Below, piece by piece: positions 1-9,511 of a DNA stretch of 64,000 nt. The notes beneath the pieces were generated by a model that made no database searches, was not told the DNA's origin, and worked only from the letters and a program-made list of their open reading frames with translations. Positions within the stretch are counted from its first letter, which is position 1; the number at the start of each line of letters is the position of its first letter. Source of the DNA: Anisodus tanguticus (Eukaryota; Streptophyta; Magnoliopsida; Solanales; Solanaceae); the NCBI GenBank assembly GCA_034509755.1, contig CM067555.1, positions 26,052,142-26,116,141 of the forward strand. Direction: 5' to 3'. Position numbers and translations under genes: made by a program.

Positions 1-95
1 TCAGACAAACACAATAATGTATTGAAAGAAGTAGACCACGATATCAGCAATGTGGTAGGAGGCATGACTGATTAATCTATTCTGATGTCTAGCTA

Positions 96-254
96 TGTTC
101 TGGATGTGGAGCCTTGGGCCACAAATCCAGAAAATTTCCCAAGAGATTTCAATCGCTATGCCATCAGTATGGACAAGTGTATTATGGACAATGCCCAAGT
201 GATTTTGAGGGATGTTATTAGTGTGGGAGTAGGAGCCATAAAGTATATAAATGC
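96..254 (+). pseudogene. Gag zinc knuckles (CCHC pair) of element A
   Basis: Two CCHC-type knuckles (C-x2-C-x4-H-x4-C) lie in one frame. The first, from 96, reads CSGCGALGHKSRKF, with the last Cys replaced by Phe. The second, 213-254, keeps all four ligands with exact spacing, but a TAG sits between its first two cysteines. Between them runs a Gln/Tyr/Gly-rich linker with the Cys-Pro dipeptide usual in plant chromovirus Gag. In living elements this domain binds genomic RNA during particle assembly. The stop and the lost Cys show it is dead. Confidence 0.65.
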
Positions 255-3200
255 CTGAGGTTGAGCCAGACAGAATAGCCGGTCCCAATGTTACCTAGAA
301 TCATGCAATCAATCAGGTACATTGATAATTTTATTAATAATAGTTGTGCTTATACTTATGATCAATTAGTTATTTTGATATAGAAAGTATGTCATACAAG
401 GCTTATATAAATCGTTAATCGATGATAGGAATGGAAGATGGTAAGTGAAATCAGAATTATGTTCAAGGCTCTTAGTAAGATGATTTAGGAATTGACTATA
501 TTGTATCCAACACCTTTAGATCCTGTAGCGTGAGCAATCACATAAAGCAAATGAACATGTAACCTGAAAGAGGGGATTCACGAGTCCAAGGAATTTAGAA
601 GAACCCCAGAAGATCAATAAGGAGAATGGATTTGTAGGAATAAGTTACTGGAAGCTTTGTTCAGAAGATAGTTGAAGGAAGAAAAGAATGTGAAAGTTAT
701 ATGTAAACTAGTAACCCTAATTCCTTCATAAGAATTAAACTATCTAGGAAAACTGTGGAACGTGATGAGTTTTGTCAATTAAGGGCAAGCGATATACCTT
801 TTTACCATGAAAGACAACATGATTTTGACATTAAGTGGAGATAAATTGCGATGAAGGTATGACTAGCAGAGAAGTGGTGACAAATGATAAACGGGTGTCT
901 GGTAAAAACAAGTAAAAGTGTTATGACAACTTAACAAAGTCGGAGAATATATCTCACAAAAATAGACCGACGAAAAGCCAATAATGGTAAGAATATTGAT
1001 GAAGTAATTAGAGTGAAATCTCCAAGCAACAAGAGTACCAAAAAAAGATAAAGGCATAAGTAAAGAGGTGATTCACACTTCCCGAGCTGAAAATATAAAT
1101 TATGACGTCCATGGATGACGGTATCGGAAGTACGCTAAGACAAGGAATCTTTGAAGAAATTCAAATCGGTAATCGCCAAGTTGAGTGAGCGGATGGCGGA
1201 TATAACAAATTCTAATACTAATTTAGGGTAGAAATACCAAAGTTAGCAACAAGGATGAATTCAGCTATGACTCGAATTTGAATATGCCAAGCCTTAGGTT
1301 CGCCGTGAATATCGATAAGGAGTTTAAAGACATATGAGTGGGAGTAGGTATGAGTGAAACCCGATGTGGGTGTATAATGGAGAAACGAATAGATAATTTA
1401 AAGTAAACGATAAGGAAAAGAGCTAAAGAACAAGAGTAAAGGAACACGATATGAGCCAGCAAGTGATAGTAAGTTTGGACGGCCGAGTAAACCAAGCACA
1501 TTACAAGAAAGATAATGTAATGGTCATAATGATATGGACATCAGTTACAAATGAGACCAAAATTGAGAAATAAAGGCAACAACATGGATTCAAGTATGGT
1601 AACCACGAAGGGAGCAAGCAAGAGTAACACTTTGTAAAAGTAAACCCTTTAATGAAAAATGAGGTTGGACAACTCCTAGCATGATCAATATTAAAATAAT
1701 TAACCCAAGAATGTCAAAGATTTTCTTTAGGGAAACAGGTGTACAAGAAATACCCAACGAACGAAAAGTCGAATGCGAAGTATAAGGAATTTTGAAGTTA
1801 CAAGGGGCAAGTACGCACCATTAGTATGAAACAAAATATCATTTTTGAAAGATCATGAGTCCGAAACCGGTGAGTATAGTATATTATCTAGTAATAAGGT
1901 CAACAAAATAAGAAACAATGTCAAAAAGGAGAAAATGCCTTGTTTTTAGTGTTTGACAAATAATATAAATCGAGTAAGGATACTTGAGAAAAAATGGGAT
2001 ATAACTGAGGAAATAATGGGTCTATCTTGGAATGCATAGCATCTCCAAATAGGTGCACGGACTTGAGACATTGTAAGAAGTAAGGCCGTGTACTGTTAAA
2101 CAATGAAAGTCACAGAAAAGGACCTCCCCAAAGAAGTACCAAGTGGCCAACCGTAATAGAAATCGGGTGATACCCCCTTGGAGCTATAGGTAAACAAATT
2201 CTTTCTTATAATTGGAATTGAGGAGCGTCAATAGAAAGCATCTCATCTAAATCCCCTTTAAGAAGTATTGTGAGATGGACTAGAGATAATAATAAGAACA
2301 TTATCTAGGTCTAAGGATTAGGAGTATCAAGTAGCAGCAATTGAAGAAGAGTTGCTTTTGTAAGTTGAGGTATTACGTATGGATTATTGAGTGAATCGGG
2401 GATATTTAAGGACCATTACGTAATCAAAATATTAATGCCCAAGTAACTCATCAGTCTGCATAGTAATGATTAAGTCTATCTATATAATCAAAGTTTTATC
2501 GAAGGGCTATTTTGAAAACTATCTCAAGCCATATCATGATTGCCCATTAAGACAACCCGCTAATCAAAAAACCAATTTAAAAGAAGCTCCTAGTATTAAA
2601 AATTTCTATTGTCCCGTCCTAAGATGACCAACGAAGATTTTAGGTTGGATTACCAGACCTAGGCCGTGAGTGAACATATAAAGTTTAGAAAAAAAATTAG
2701 AATAAGTATTGATGACTAGTAAGAGACATATTACTAGATTGATGAATAAAGAACTGTACATGGTAAAGGAGTGGAACTCTTCTCAAGTCCGGAAAAGGGA
2801 AGGGACCCAAAAGACGATATCAAATTTGAAGAAACAAGTTATGAAAGAATACTTAGATCAACAAGGAAATATGTTAAGAAATTTGAGGTTGGAAGAAAGA
2901 TTCAACTTCATAAGGGAAAATATTCCATTTAAGAGTATTCAAGGTCATAATACCAAACCTAGTTGAAAAAGACAGTAACCAGCAAGCAGAGCATAGTCCT
3001 AATCAGAGACGCTTATTCAGAATCTGCTCCAAGTGAAAGTGGAAAGGTGTATTATTGATGAAAGAAATTTTAAAACTAGTAAGATGCTCAGAACATATGT
3101 GTTGTATAAGGATACTATAGATAAATGGAGAAGAAGAGCATAGAAGAAGTACATTCGAATAACTATATTATATTTCACATCCTCGACTTTGGCGATAATC

Positions 3201-3874
3201 GTGCCACAATCCTTCATCATCATCATGCATTTCGTGCCTATGATCTCGGGTATCTAAGCTTCATCATAAGATGAAAATTACAACACAGAGAAGAAGAATA
3301 CATCTCAAATGTAAGAATACAACAGTTCAGACAAAGTAAAGATGTTAGACAATGGTATGAAAGAAAGGTACAACCTTATAAGGTTGATAATTTACCAATA
3401 ATGCATATCAGTGTAATCTAATCAATGATAGGATGAGATAGTCCTTAATCCGCATGAACTCTATCAATAAAGGTCACAGAACCTAAGAATTACTCCACTA
3501 GAATGATTTTGATCCTAACTTCATGTTAGTATTCATGCATTATAACCCCTCTATTTTATTCAGTTTATCGAAGATGGACCATGAATCTTATGTAAGCTAT
3601 ATTTTTGGAGCAAGTGTATCAGGTGCAACTCGGATTTAGCAAAAGGATATTAAGGTATGTTATGTCTAAAATTTCTGTAATCTTTTATAAGTAAAAGCGG
3701 TTGTGTGAGGCCTATTAATGTTATCTTGATACTGTGTTTTCCTGTGGGGCATTGGATATATGTTTAGGCTTCTTGACAGGTTTTGGATAGTCTTGTTTAC
3801 AAAGGAAACTCTGCCAAATTTTTTGGAAAAAATGAGAGTTAGAATATTTCCAACATTTGCGAATGGATATTTCT

Positions 3875-3887
3875 AAGAGGGGAAGGA
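3875..3887 (+). other. Polypurine tract of element A
   Basis: Purine run AAGAGGGGAAGGA directly before TGTTACACCC. This is the usual plus-strand primer position at the start of a 3' LTR. The same arrangement is seen before the LTRs of B (12751-12760) and D (55559-55571). Confidence 0.7.
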
Positions 3888-4280
3888 TGTTACACCCAGT
3901 AATTTTGTGTTTCACCATGTCGTTAATGGATACCAAAGGCCAATGAAGAGGGATTACCTTACATAAGGATAGTAAAGGTGTACAACTTGTTTATAGAAGT
4001 ACCAGAGTGTTTGTGAGTTAAATGGATCGAAGAAAGTATGTTTTGATGAAAACAGGAAATTAGGCAACTTGATGGGAAGGTTGATGGACCGTCAAATGTT
4101 TGATGAACTGTTAAATTTCCTACCCCGAGCGGTCTATTTTCCTGGAAGTTAGATGAGAAGATTAACAGACTGTCAACCGTTTTCTGTGCGGATCTTTTCT
4201 TCATCTAATAACCCTAAAGAGGGTAGGAATATAGATGATAGTATGATTCAAGTTATTAACAAAGCCTATCAAATAACAAA
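3888..4280 (+). repeat. LTR-A, left part
   Basis: Begins TGTTACACCC right after the polypurine tract and resembles the first bases of LTR-B (12761). It contains GACCGTCA/TGACGGTC-like dyads typical of solanaceous gypsy LTRs. The LTR breaks off where AT-rich pararetrovirus sequence begins near 4281 and resumes near 9512. The last 97 bp (4184-4280) are also one arm of an inverted repeat whose other arm is at 9416-9511, so the exact virus/LTR boundary is uncertain by some tens of bases. Confidence 0.6.
4184..4280. repeat. Inverted-repeat arm, left of the pararetrovirus
   Basis: About 97 bp, reading from CTGTGCGGATC to CAAATAAC, matches the reverse complement of 9416-9511 with about eight mismatches by eye. 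The two arms bracket the pararetrovirus and lie at its junctions with LTR-A. Confidence 0.8.
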
Positions 4281-4360
4281 CATCCGTAGTTTGAAAAAAT
4301 AAATATGTTGAATAAAACAAACAAGAAATCTATGCTGAATTTAAAAAAATTGTAGGATCA

Positions 4361-5480
4361 ATGTCACAAGGTGTAAACTTTAATGGATACTTCCTAGATT
4401 TAGATAACATTTATGATGAACAAGAAATAAGTAGAATAATGAATGATTGGAATCTTGGAATGTATATAGCATTAATTATCTCAACACATACTGATAACCT
4501 ATATTATATTTATGATTTAATATCTAAAATATTAATTGAAAAAATAGCATACTAGAGACCCATCTCTTTCTGTCGATTCCCCGGGTTGTCGGAATCTCTG
4601 GTTCGATCAGGATCAGGAGTCCCACCTTCCTTTTCTACTCTCTGGATAAAAGCAATCAACAGCCTTTTCTTAAAAAATGGGTAGCCGGGTTCTCATCTTT
4701 TATCCGATTAGCGTACCAATTAAGAGAAGTATTTAGTCATGCAAAAGACTGGAAATCTATGCTAATGATATTTGATATAGTATTAAAAAGTGAATTTTTA
4801 GGAGAAAAATGGTTAGTAGCCAGAGAAAACGTATTTGCAGAAAGAAAAACTGAAATAATAATGAATCTCAATAACATGAAATGTTGTAAAATTAATAAAT
4901 TACCAGAATATACAATAAGCTTTACTAAATTATTTTATGAAGCAAGATTCTTACCACAAGAAGGGTTAATATATCAATAACTTTACTATGACCAACTACC
5001 AACACCATACAATATTGAAGTATCAAAAGAGTATAGCAACCTAGACCCAAGAGAAAACACTCTAGGAGAAAGGATAAGAGTACTAAGAGCATATTTAATG
5101 CGAAAATGTGAAGAATATAGAATGCAACAAAAAATTTAAAAAGATAAGAAATTAGGATTAAGAGAAATATGTGGATTTACGGAAAAAAAAGATTAGTATT
5201 TGGATGTGATGATAAAAGAAAAGAAAGGTCATAGAAGTAAAAAATATCAAAGAAAAAGATATCAAAAATATAATAATTACAACAGACAATACTACAAACC
5301 TTATAGGAAAAAGAGATTTAAAAGATATAGAAACACTCCTGAGACTAGAAAGAAATTTAATACAACAAAGAAAATTTAGAAAAAGAAAATATATAAAAAA
5401 CTTAGAAGAAAAACCTAAAGAATGTAAATGTTGGAATTTTAATGAAAAAGGACATTATGCTAATAAATGTCCGAAACTAA
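4361..5480 (+). pseudogene. Pararetroviral coat protein remnant with zinc finger
   Basis: Fragments in several frames form a coat-protein-like region. An N-terminal piece of 64 codons (4361-4555) begins at the first ATG after the leader. A core piece (about 4625-4980) carries the hydrophobic/aromatic stretch ending in SHAKDWKSM, and its continuation runs past a stop at 4978. A Lys/Arg-rich basic tail lies at about 5210-5400. The CCHC finger at 5429-5470 keeps the first Cys, the GH and the last Cys, but the second Cys is Phe. The order core, basic tail, CCHC is standard for caulimovirid coat proteins, which wrap the viral DNA. A short GC-richer stretch (about 4556-4690) stands out from the AT-rich surroundings. 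At least one frame change and several stops make this non-functional. Confidence 0.6.
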
Positions 5481-5599
5481 CTTTATTAACCAATACTCAG
5501 ATAGTGAAGACTTTTATGTGAGTCAAACTGAAGAAGAAAGTGAAACAGAACCAGAAAATATTAACCTTATTAACCAATACTCAGATAGTGAAGATAGTT
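5481..5599 (+). repeat. Direct duplication in the acidic coat-protein tail
   Basis: The phrase encoding NQYSDSED occurs twice, starting near 5484 and 5567 (about 83 bp apart), joined by a Glu/Ser/Thr-rich segment. This looks like a local tandem duplication of the acidic tail following the zinc finger. Confidence 0.65.
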
Positions 5600-5813
5600 C
5601 AGAATGAAATGGAAGAAATAAATAAATTAGAAGAAGAAAAAACCTATTGGAAATAATGTGAAAAGATTATGCATATAAACTGAACACAGTTACTAATGAA
5701 ACAGGATATAAATACTACCATGATAGATATAAAAAAGCAGCTAAGAATCTTTGTAAAATAAGAAAACGGCAATTAGAAATAGTAAGACAAGGAATCGAGA
5801 ACAATATAATCTA

Positions 5814-5999
5814 ATGGTAGCAATTTATATAGAAGCTCATATAGAATATAAGCCTAATAAAATAATAACACAAAAAATCATTATAGATAGTGGAGCAGAC
5901 TTATGTCTAGCAAGGAAAGAAGTGTTAGAACCACACAGATGGAAAATGTCTAAAACTCATAGAATAAAAGTATCAGGATTTAACGAACAAATGAAATAA
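5814..5999 (+). pseudogene. Pararetroviral aspartic protease fragment
   Basis: A 61-residue frame carries the retropepsin active-site motif as IIIDSGADLCLARKEVL (residues about 24-40), with the catalytic Asp intact. In the family this enzyme cuts the viral polyprotein. The frame ends at a stop shortly after the flap region; the rest of the domain is probably in other frames up to about 6240. It lies between the coat-protein tail and reverse transcriptase, the expected place in the polyprotein. Confidence 0.7.
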
Positions 6000-6402
6000 C
6001 TAGATATAATAGCAGAGAATGTGAGAATAAGGTTAGGAAAAACAATATTTCGACTATCAATAATATATCAACTTAACCAAATGAAACAACAAGTATTATT
6101 AGTTAATAATTTCTTAGACTACTTCAAAACGCAAGTTATAAATAACAATACTTTTAGCTTACAAACGCCTTGTAATAGATGAATAATACTAAAAAGAGTA
6201 TTACCAATACATACATTATAATTATGTAACATGATAGATAGGAATAATAACCTACAACTATTTAAAGAAAAATACCTTAATATATTAAAAATGAATTTTG
6301 GAGAAAATCCAATACAACTATGGGAAAAAAATATATGTTGAAATCAAATTAATAAATCTCAATGACACAATTATATCTAAACCCATTAGATATAGTCCAA
6401 CA

Positions 6403-7019
6403 GATTAGAAAGAATTTGAAACCCAGATAAAAGAATTATTAGAGTTAAAAATGATACAAGAAAGTAAAAGTCCACATAGTAGCTCAGCTTTTTTAGTGAG
6501 AAAACATAGTGAGCAAAAAAGAGAAAAGGCTAGAATGATAATTGATTATAGAGAATTAAATAAAAAGACAATATTTGATGGAATTTTTTTACCATATAAA
6601 AGAAATCTTATTAATAGATTAGGAAATAAAAATTTGTCTAGTAAATTTGATTGTAAAAGTGAATTTTGGCAAATAAAATTAACAAATGAATCAAACCCTT
6701 TAACAACCTTTAGTGCCCCTCAAGGACACTATGAATGGAATGTACTACCCTTTGGATTAAAAATGCACCACAAATATTTCAAAGAAGAATGGACCAAGTG
6801 TTAAAAAAACTAACAGAATTTGATATAGTATATGTTGATGACATATTAATATATAGTGATGATTTTGAAAATCATGTAAAACATCTAGAAGAATTTATAA
6901 AAACTGTGAAACATGGAATATTGTTATCTGAGAAAAAATCTGAAATTTTCAAAAATAGTATCGAATATTTAGGATATGTTACAGATAACGAAGGATGCAA
7001 TTACAAGAACATATTGTAA
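6403..7019 (+). pseudogene. Pararetroviral reverse transcriptase, frameshifted
   Basis: Two overlapping frames (6451-6804 and 6735-7019) together cover the polymerase core. The first holds MIIDYRELNKKT and the KFDCKSEFWQIKL motif, where the first catalytic Asp is present. The second holds YVDDILIYSDDF with the YxDD catalytic pair intact, followed by the connection motif ending EYLGYV. A frameshift near 6760 separates them. The enzyme copies pregenomic RNA into DNA in the cytoplasm of infected cells. Here the shift disables it although the catalytic residues survive, suggesting neutral decay rather than loss of activity first. Confidence 0.85.
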
Positions 7020-7455
7020 CGAAAATAACAAACTTCAAAGAAAAATTAGAAAATAAAAAAGAAGTACAACAATTCCTAGTAATAGTAAATTACGCTTCAG
7101 ACCATATAAAAGATTTACCACTTTTAAGAAAACCATTACAAGAATTAACTAGAAAAAATATAACATTTGAATGGAAGGAAGAACATACTATTGCTATAAA
7201 CTAAATTAAGGGAAAAGTAAACTAGATATTAGCTGTAAAATTTGGAATAAAAAGATTTCATTATCACCTATTACAAGTAAAATTTGTTGTTAGGACTGAT
7301 AATACTCAAGTAAAATCTTTTATTACTAACAAAATAGATCCTTTACCAGAATTAAATAAAAGAAGAAACTGATAATCATTCTTTTGTTGTTACGATTTTA
7401 TTGTTAAAAATATATCTGGCACTAAGAATATTTTTGCCGATTTTTTTAGCAGGTA
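7020..7455 (+). pseudogene. Pararetroviral RNase H remnant with internal deletion
   Basis: The connection segment reads through 6995-7204 (KKEVQQFLVIVNYASDHIKD). After a stop, the C-terminal half of RNase H is visible as ILAVKFGIKRFHYHLL, RTDNTQVKSF and NIFADF, up to about 7445. The segment normally holding the first catalytic Asp and the glycine-rich turn before ILAVKFGI is missing between about 7204 and 7225, so this domain has lost part of its active site by deletion, in addition to stops near 7370. Confidence 0.65.
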
Positions 7456-7460
7456 CAACA

Positions 7461-8460
7461 ATGTCAAGTGATAATTTTGAAGAATATATTACTAAGGTTG
7501 TATAAATCGTCGAACAAAATCATGAAATCATTACAACCAAATTACAAGAAAATACACATCTAGTAAACCAGCTTACAGAAGTTTTTCGAGACTTCCAAAA
7601 ACTACAAGCCTTAAAATCACCTCAATCTACTATAGAAAAAACAAACATTCCTACACTCCAAAAAACTTGTACATCCAAGCTTGCAACCATGCCATCCACT
7701 ATACCATCTTCAATAACAACCTCATCTTCCCAGATATCAACATCAATATCAATGTGTGATAAAATGAAATTTGTGCTTGACTTTATTACTGCATATGAAA
7801 AGATAAATAAATTTTATGATTATAAACTGACCCCCATATTTTAAGAAGTGCAAAACTAAGCAAATATCCTAGATTTTTATGTAGTGAAAATGCTAACCCT
7901 GATATAGTGTCAAAATTATTTACTTACTGTTTTATTGACAAGATAATAGTAGACGAAACTTTTTATAATATTTCTAAACTACCTAGTATTATAATAGAAT
8001 CTGCTCAAGCAATGATAGAATCTTTTGGAAAGGGTATATACGGAATACAATTATTTGATGCCTCAATGGATCTAACCGGAAAACCCATTGTAATATGTCA
8101 ATTATTTAAAACTAGTAAAAATAGCAATATCAGTAGTGATAATGAAGACCGCAAAATGAAGATACCATGTACATTGGAAAAATTTCAAGAATGATTAAGT
8201 GTCAAAAGAGCTATTGGACTGTTAACTTTGAAATCAAAGATAGAAGATATGTTGAAGGCTAGGAAGGTCAGCATAATTCGAACAACCAAAAGGTGAAGAA
8301 GTTGAAGAAATCATTACCCTATACTATAATAATGTTGTACTATCCCAAGACACTATGGAACTTACCAACATGCACGATCAGATCATAAACATGAAACACA
8401 GACATGCCAAAGCAACTATGGAGCAATATCAGCTTTTAGCAGGTTAGAGGAAAATGCCTG
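7461..8460 (+). pseudogene. Trans-activator (TAV)-like last viral ORF, broken
   Basis: Starts at ATG 7461 (SSDNFEEYITKVV, then a stop). It continues in the same neighbourhood with a coiled-coil-like Gln/Glu/Leu stretch and a Ser/Thr/Pro-rich linker (about 7600-7760), then a 95-codon frame at 7907-8194 with a mixed alpha/beta look. Its position as the last viral gene before the intergenic region is that of the inclusion-body/translation trans-activator of caulimovirids. I did not find a clear mini-TAV signature, so the name rests on position and the general pattern. At least three stops interrupt it. Confidence 0.45.
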
Positions 8461-9415
8461 TAATCAGTACTAAAATTGTTACTAATACTACCCGTACTAT
8501 TAAAAAGAAGGATTTTCTAATCCTTTTTCATGATACGGACCAATGTAGTGTAACTACAGCAAGCCACAATGTAATACTTTGATATAACCCAATGTAGTCT
8601 AACTACAGTAAGCCCATTTATTACCATATTACAAATCATACTACTATCATATTATTCAACAAAGAAAAGAAGAATAGAGAAATCAAGAAATCAAGAAACA
8701 ATAAAATGACACAGATAGAGACTTCAAGAGAAGACAATAGCAACCGGCCTTAGCAAAAGCCGTCAGACCTACAAGGAAAAAGATGACAACTTTGACAAAA
8801 TTGCAACAAGAGATAAAAAACTTTAAGAAATATCTAAAATTATGGTAGACAAGACACTGTATACTTTTAGACTTTTGAAAAAAGAGTACTTATCTCTTTA
8901 GACTTTCTGTAACATAGCAATAATGTAATCAACAGAGGTTATCTACATAAAGAGCCACATTGTAACATTGAAGGACATCTTTCGAAATACAACAACTTCA
9001 ATCTTTTGAATATCTCTCTCATGTTTAGCTAAACTCCCTCTTAGTTTATAATCAATACCAAGAACAATATCATAATACCAGAGAAAAAACATTTTGAAAA
9101 TTTATACTTAGAACCATATTAGTCTATAAATCTACATCTTAAAAAGAATTTTAGAAAGAGTTTGTTGAGTCTCCTAGCACTTAGGCCATTTATCCCGTCA
9201 AATTCAATGAAGAAAAAAGGAGTCAAGTGCCAGGGTGGGTGAACATTTCGGTGATCTAAAATTCTGCTAAGAGGTATGATTTTTAGACTATGTGTTTTTA
9301 ATTATAATCTTTATAAGTGTAGGCTCTGGAATTATGATAGTAATATTGGTTGAAGATTATAGATTTTATTTTAAAAATAAATTTTGAGTTAATAATAACT
9401 GCTTCCATACTACAT
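8461..9415 (+). promoter_or_regulatory. Pararetroviral intergenic region: promoter and leader remnant
   Basis: No reading frame of note. The region is AT-rich and holds two near-identical 13-bp dyads (8545-8557 and 8594-8606), an A-rich stretch (8640-8860), and a CA-rich segment with a weak TATA-like TACATAAAG at about 8944. A leader-like sequence with several short upstream ATGs follows. In caulimovirids the single pregenomic RNA promoter and a structured leader sit exactly here. I did not find a tRNA-Met primer-binding site; GGCTCTGG at about 9312 is too weak to call. It ends at the inverted-repeat arm 9416-9511. Confidence 0.5.
8545..8606. promoter_or_regulatory. Twin 13-bp dyads 49 bp apart
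   Basis: GTAGTGTAACTAC (8545-8557) and GTAGTCTAACTAC (8594-8606) are each a 5-3-5 palindrome. Both sit in a repeated context (AATGTAGT...ACTACAG.AAGCC). They could bind a dimeric factor or be hairpins; this is inference only. Confidence 0.55.
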
Positions 9416-9511
9416 CTTTGTTATTTGATAGGCTTTATTAATAACTTGAATCATACTACCATCTATGTTCCTACCCTCTTTAGGATTATTAGATGAACAA
9501 AAGATCCGCCC
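9416..9511. repeat. Inverted-repeat arm, right of the pararetrovirus
   Basis: Reverse complement of 4184-4280 with a few mismatches (for example GGATTATT here against the complement of AATAACCC there). Followed by a GACGGTCCATCAA dyad element and then the rest of LTR-A. Confidence 0.8.

Larger units (their letters stand above)
1..3887 (+). pseudogene. Element A: decayed Ty3/gypsy interior (gag-pol remnant)
   Basis: Interior of an old gypsy element on the + strand, cut by the window's left edge. Two things identify it: a pair of retroviral-type zinc knuckles near the left end (96-254) and a 3' end ending in a purine tract followed by TGTTACACCC. That 3' end resembles the 3' ends of elements B and D in this window, including the shared phrases around 3755-3850. 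The distance from zinc knuckle to polypurine tract (about 3.6 kb) is close to that of element D (about 3.8 kb), so pol should lie between. I could not recognise protease, reverse transcriptase, RNase H or integrase motifs there; every frame is full of stops. The longest + frame (2709-2966, 85 residues, Lys/Arg/Glu-rich) matches nothing I know. Assignment to gypsy is firm at the two ends and inferred for the middle. Confidence 0.6.
4281..9415 (+). mobile_element. Endogenous pararetrovirus (Caulimoviridae, Solendovirus-like), degenerate
   Basis: About 5.1 kb of markedly AT-rich sequence with, in viral order on the + strand: coat protein remnant, CCHC finger, aspartic protease, reverse transcriptase, RNase H, a trans-activator-like reading frame, then a non-coding region with promoter-like character. 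This order, with no integrase and no LTRs, is that of the plant pararetroviruses. The reading frames are broken by many stops and shifts, there is a deletion inside RNase H, and I see no movement-protein domain, so the copy is defective. It sits inside LTR-A of a gypsy element. Solendovirus/TVCV-type affinity is my judgement from composition and gene order; Petuvirus or Florendovirus relatives are possible alternatives. Confidence 0.8.

Noticed and set aside
4556..4690. GC-richer island in the AT-rich viral coat region, considered as an organellar (mitochondrial) insert
   Set aside because: The frame ending FLKKWVAGF runs from this stretch straight into the coat-protein core, so it is more simply part of the virus. 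A search would be needed to revisit this.
9312..9330. GGCTCTGGAATTATGAT near the viral leader as a tRNA-Met primer-binding site
   Set aside because: Wrong strand and only partial match to the primer sequence.
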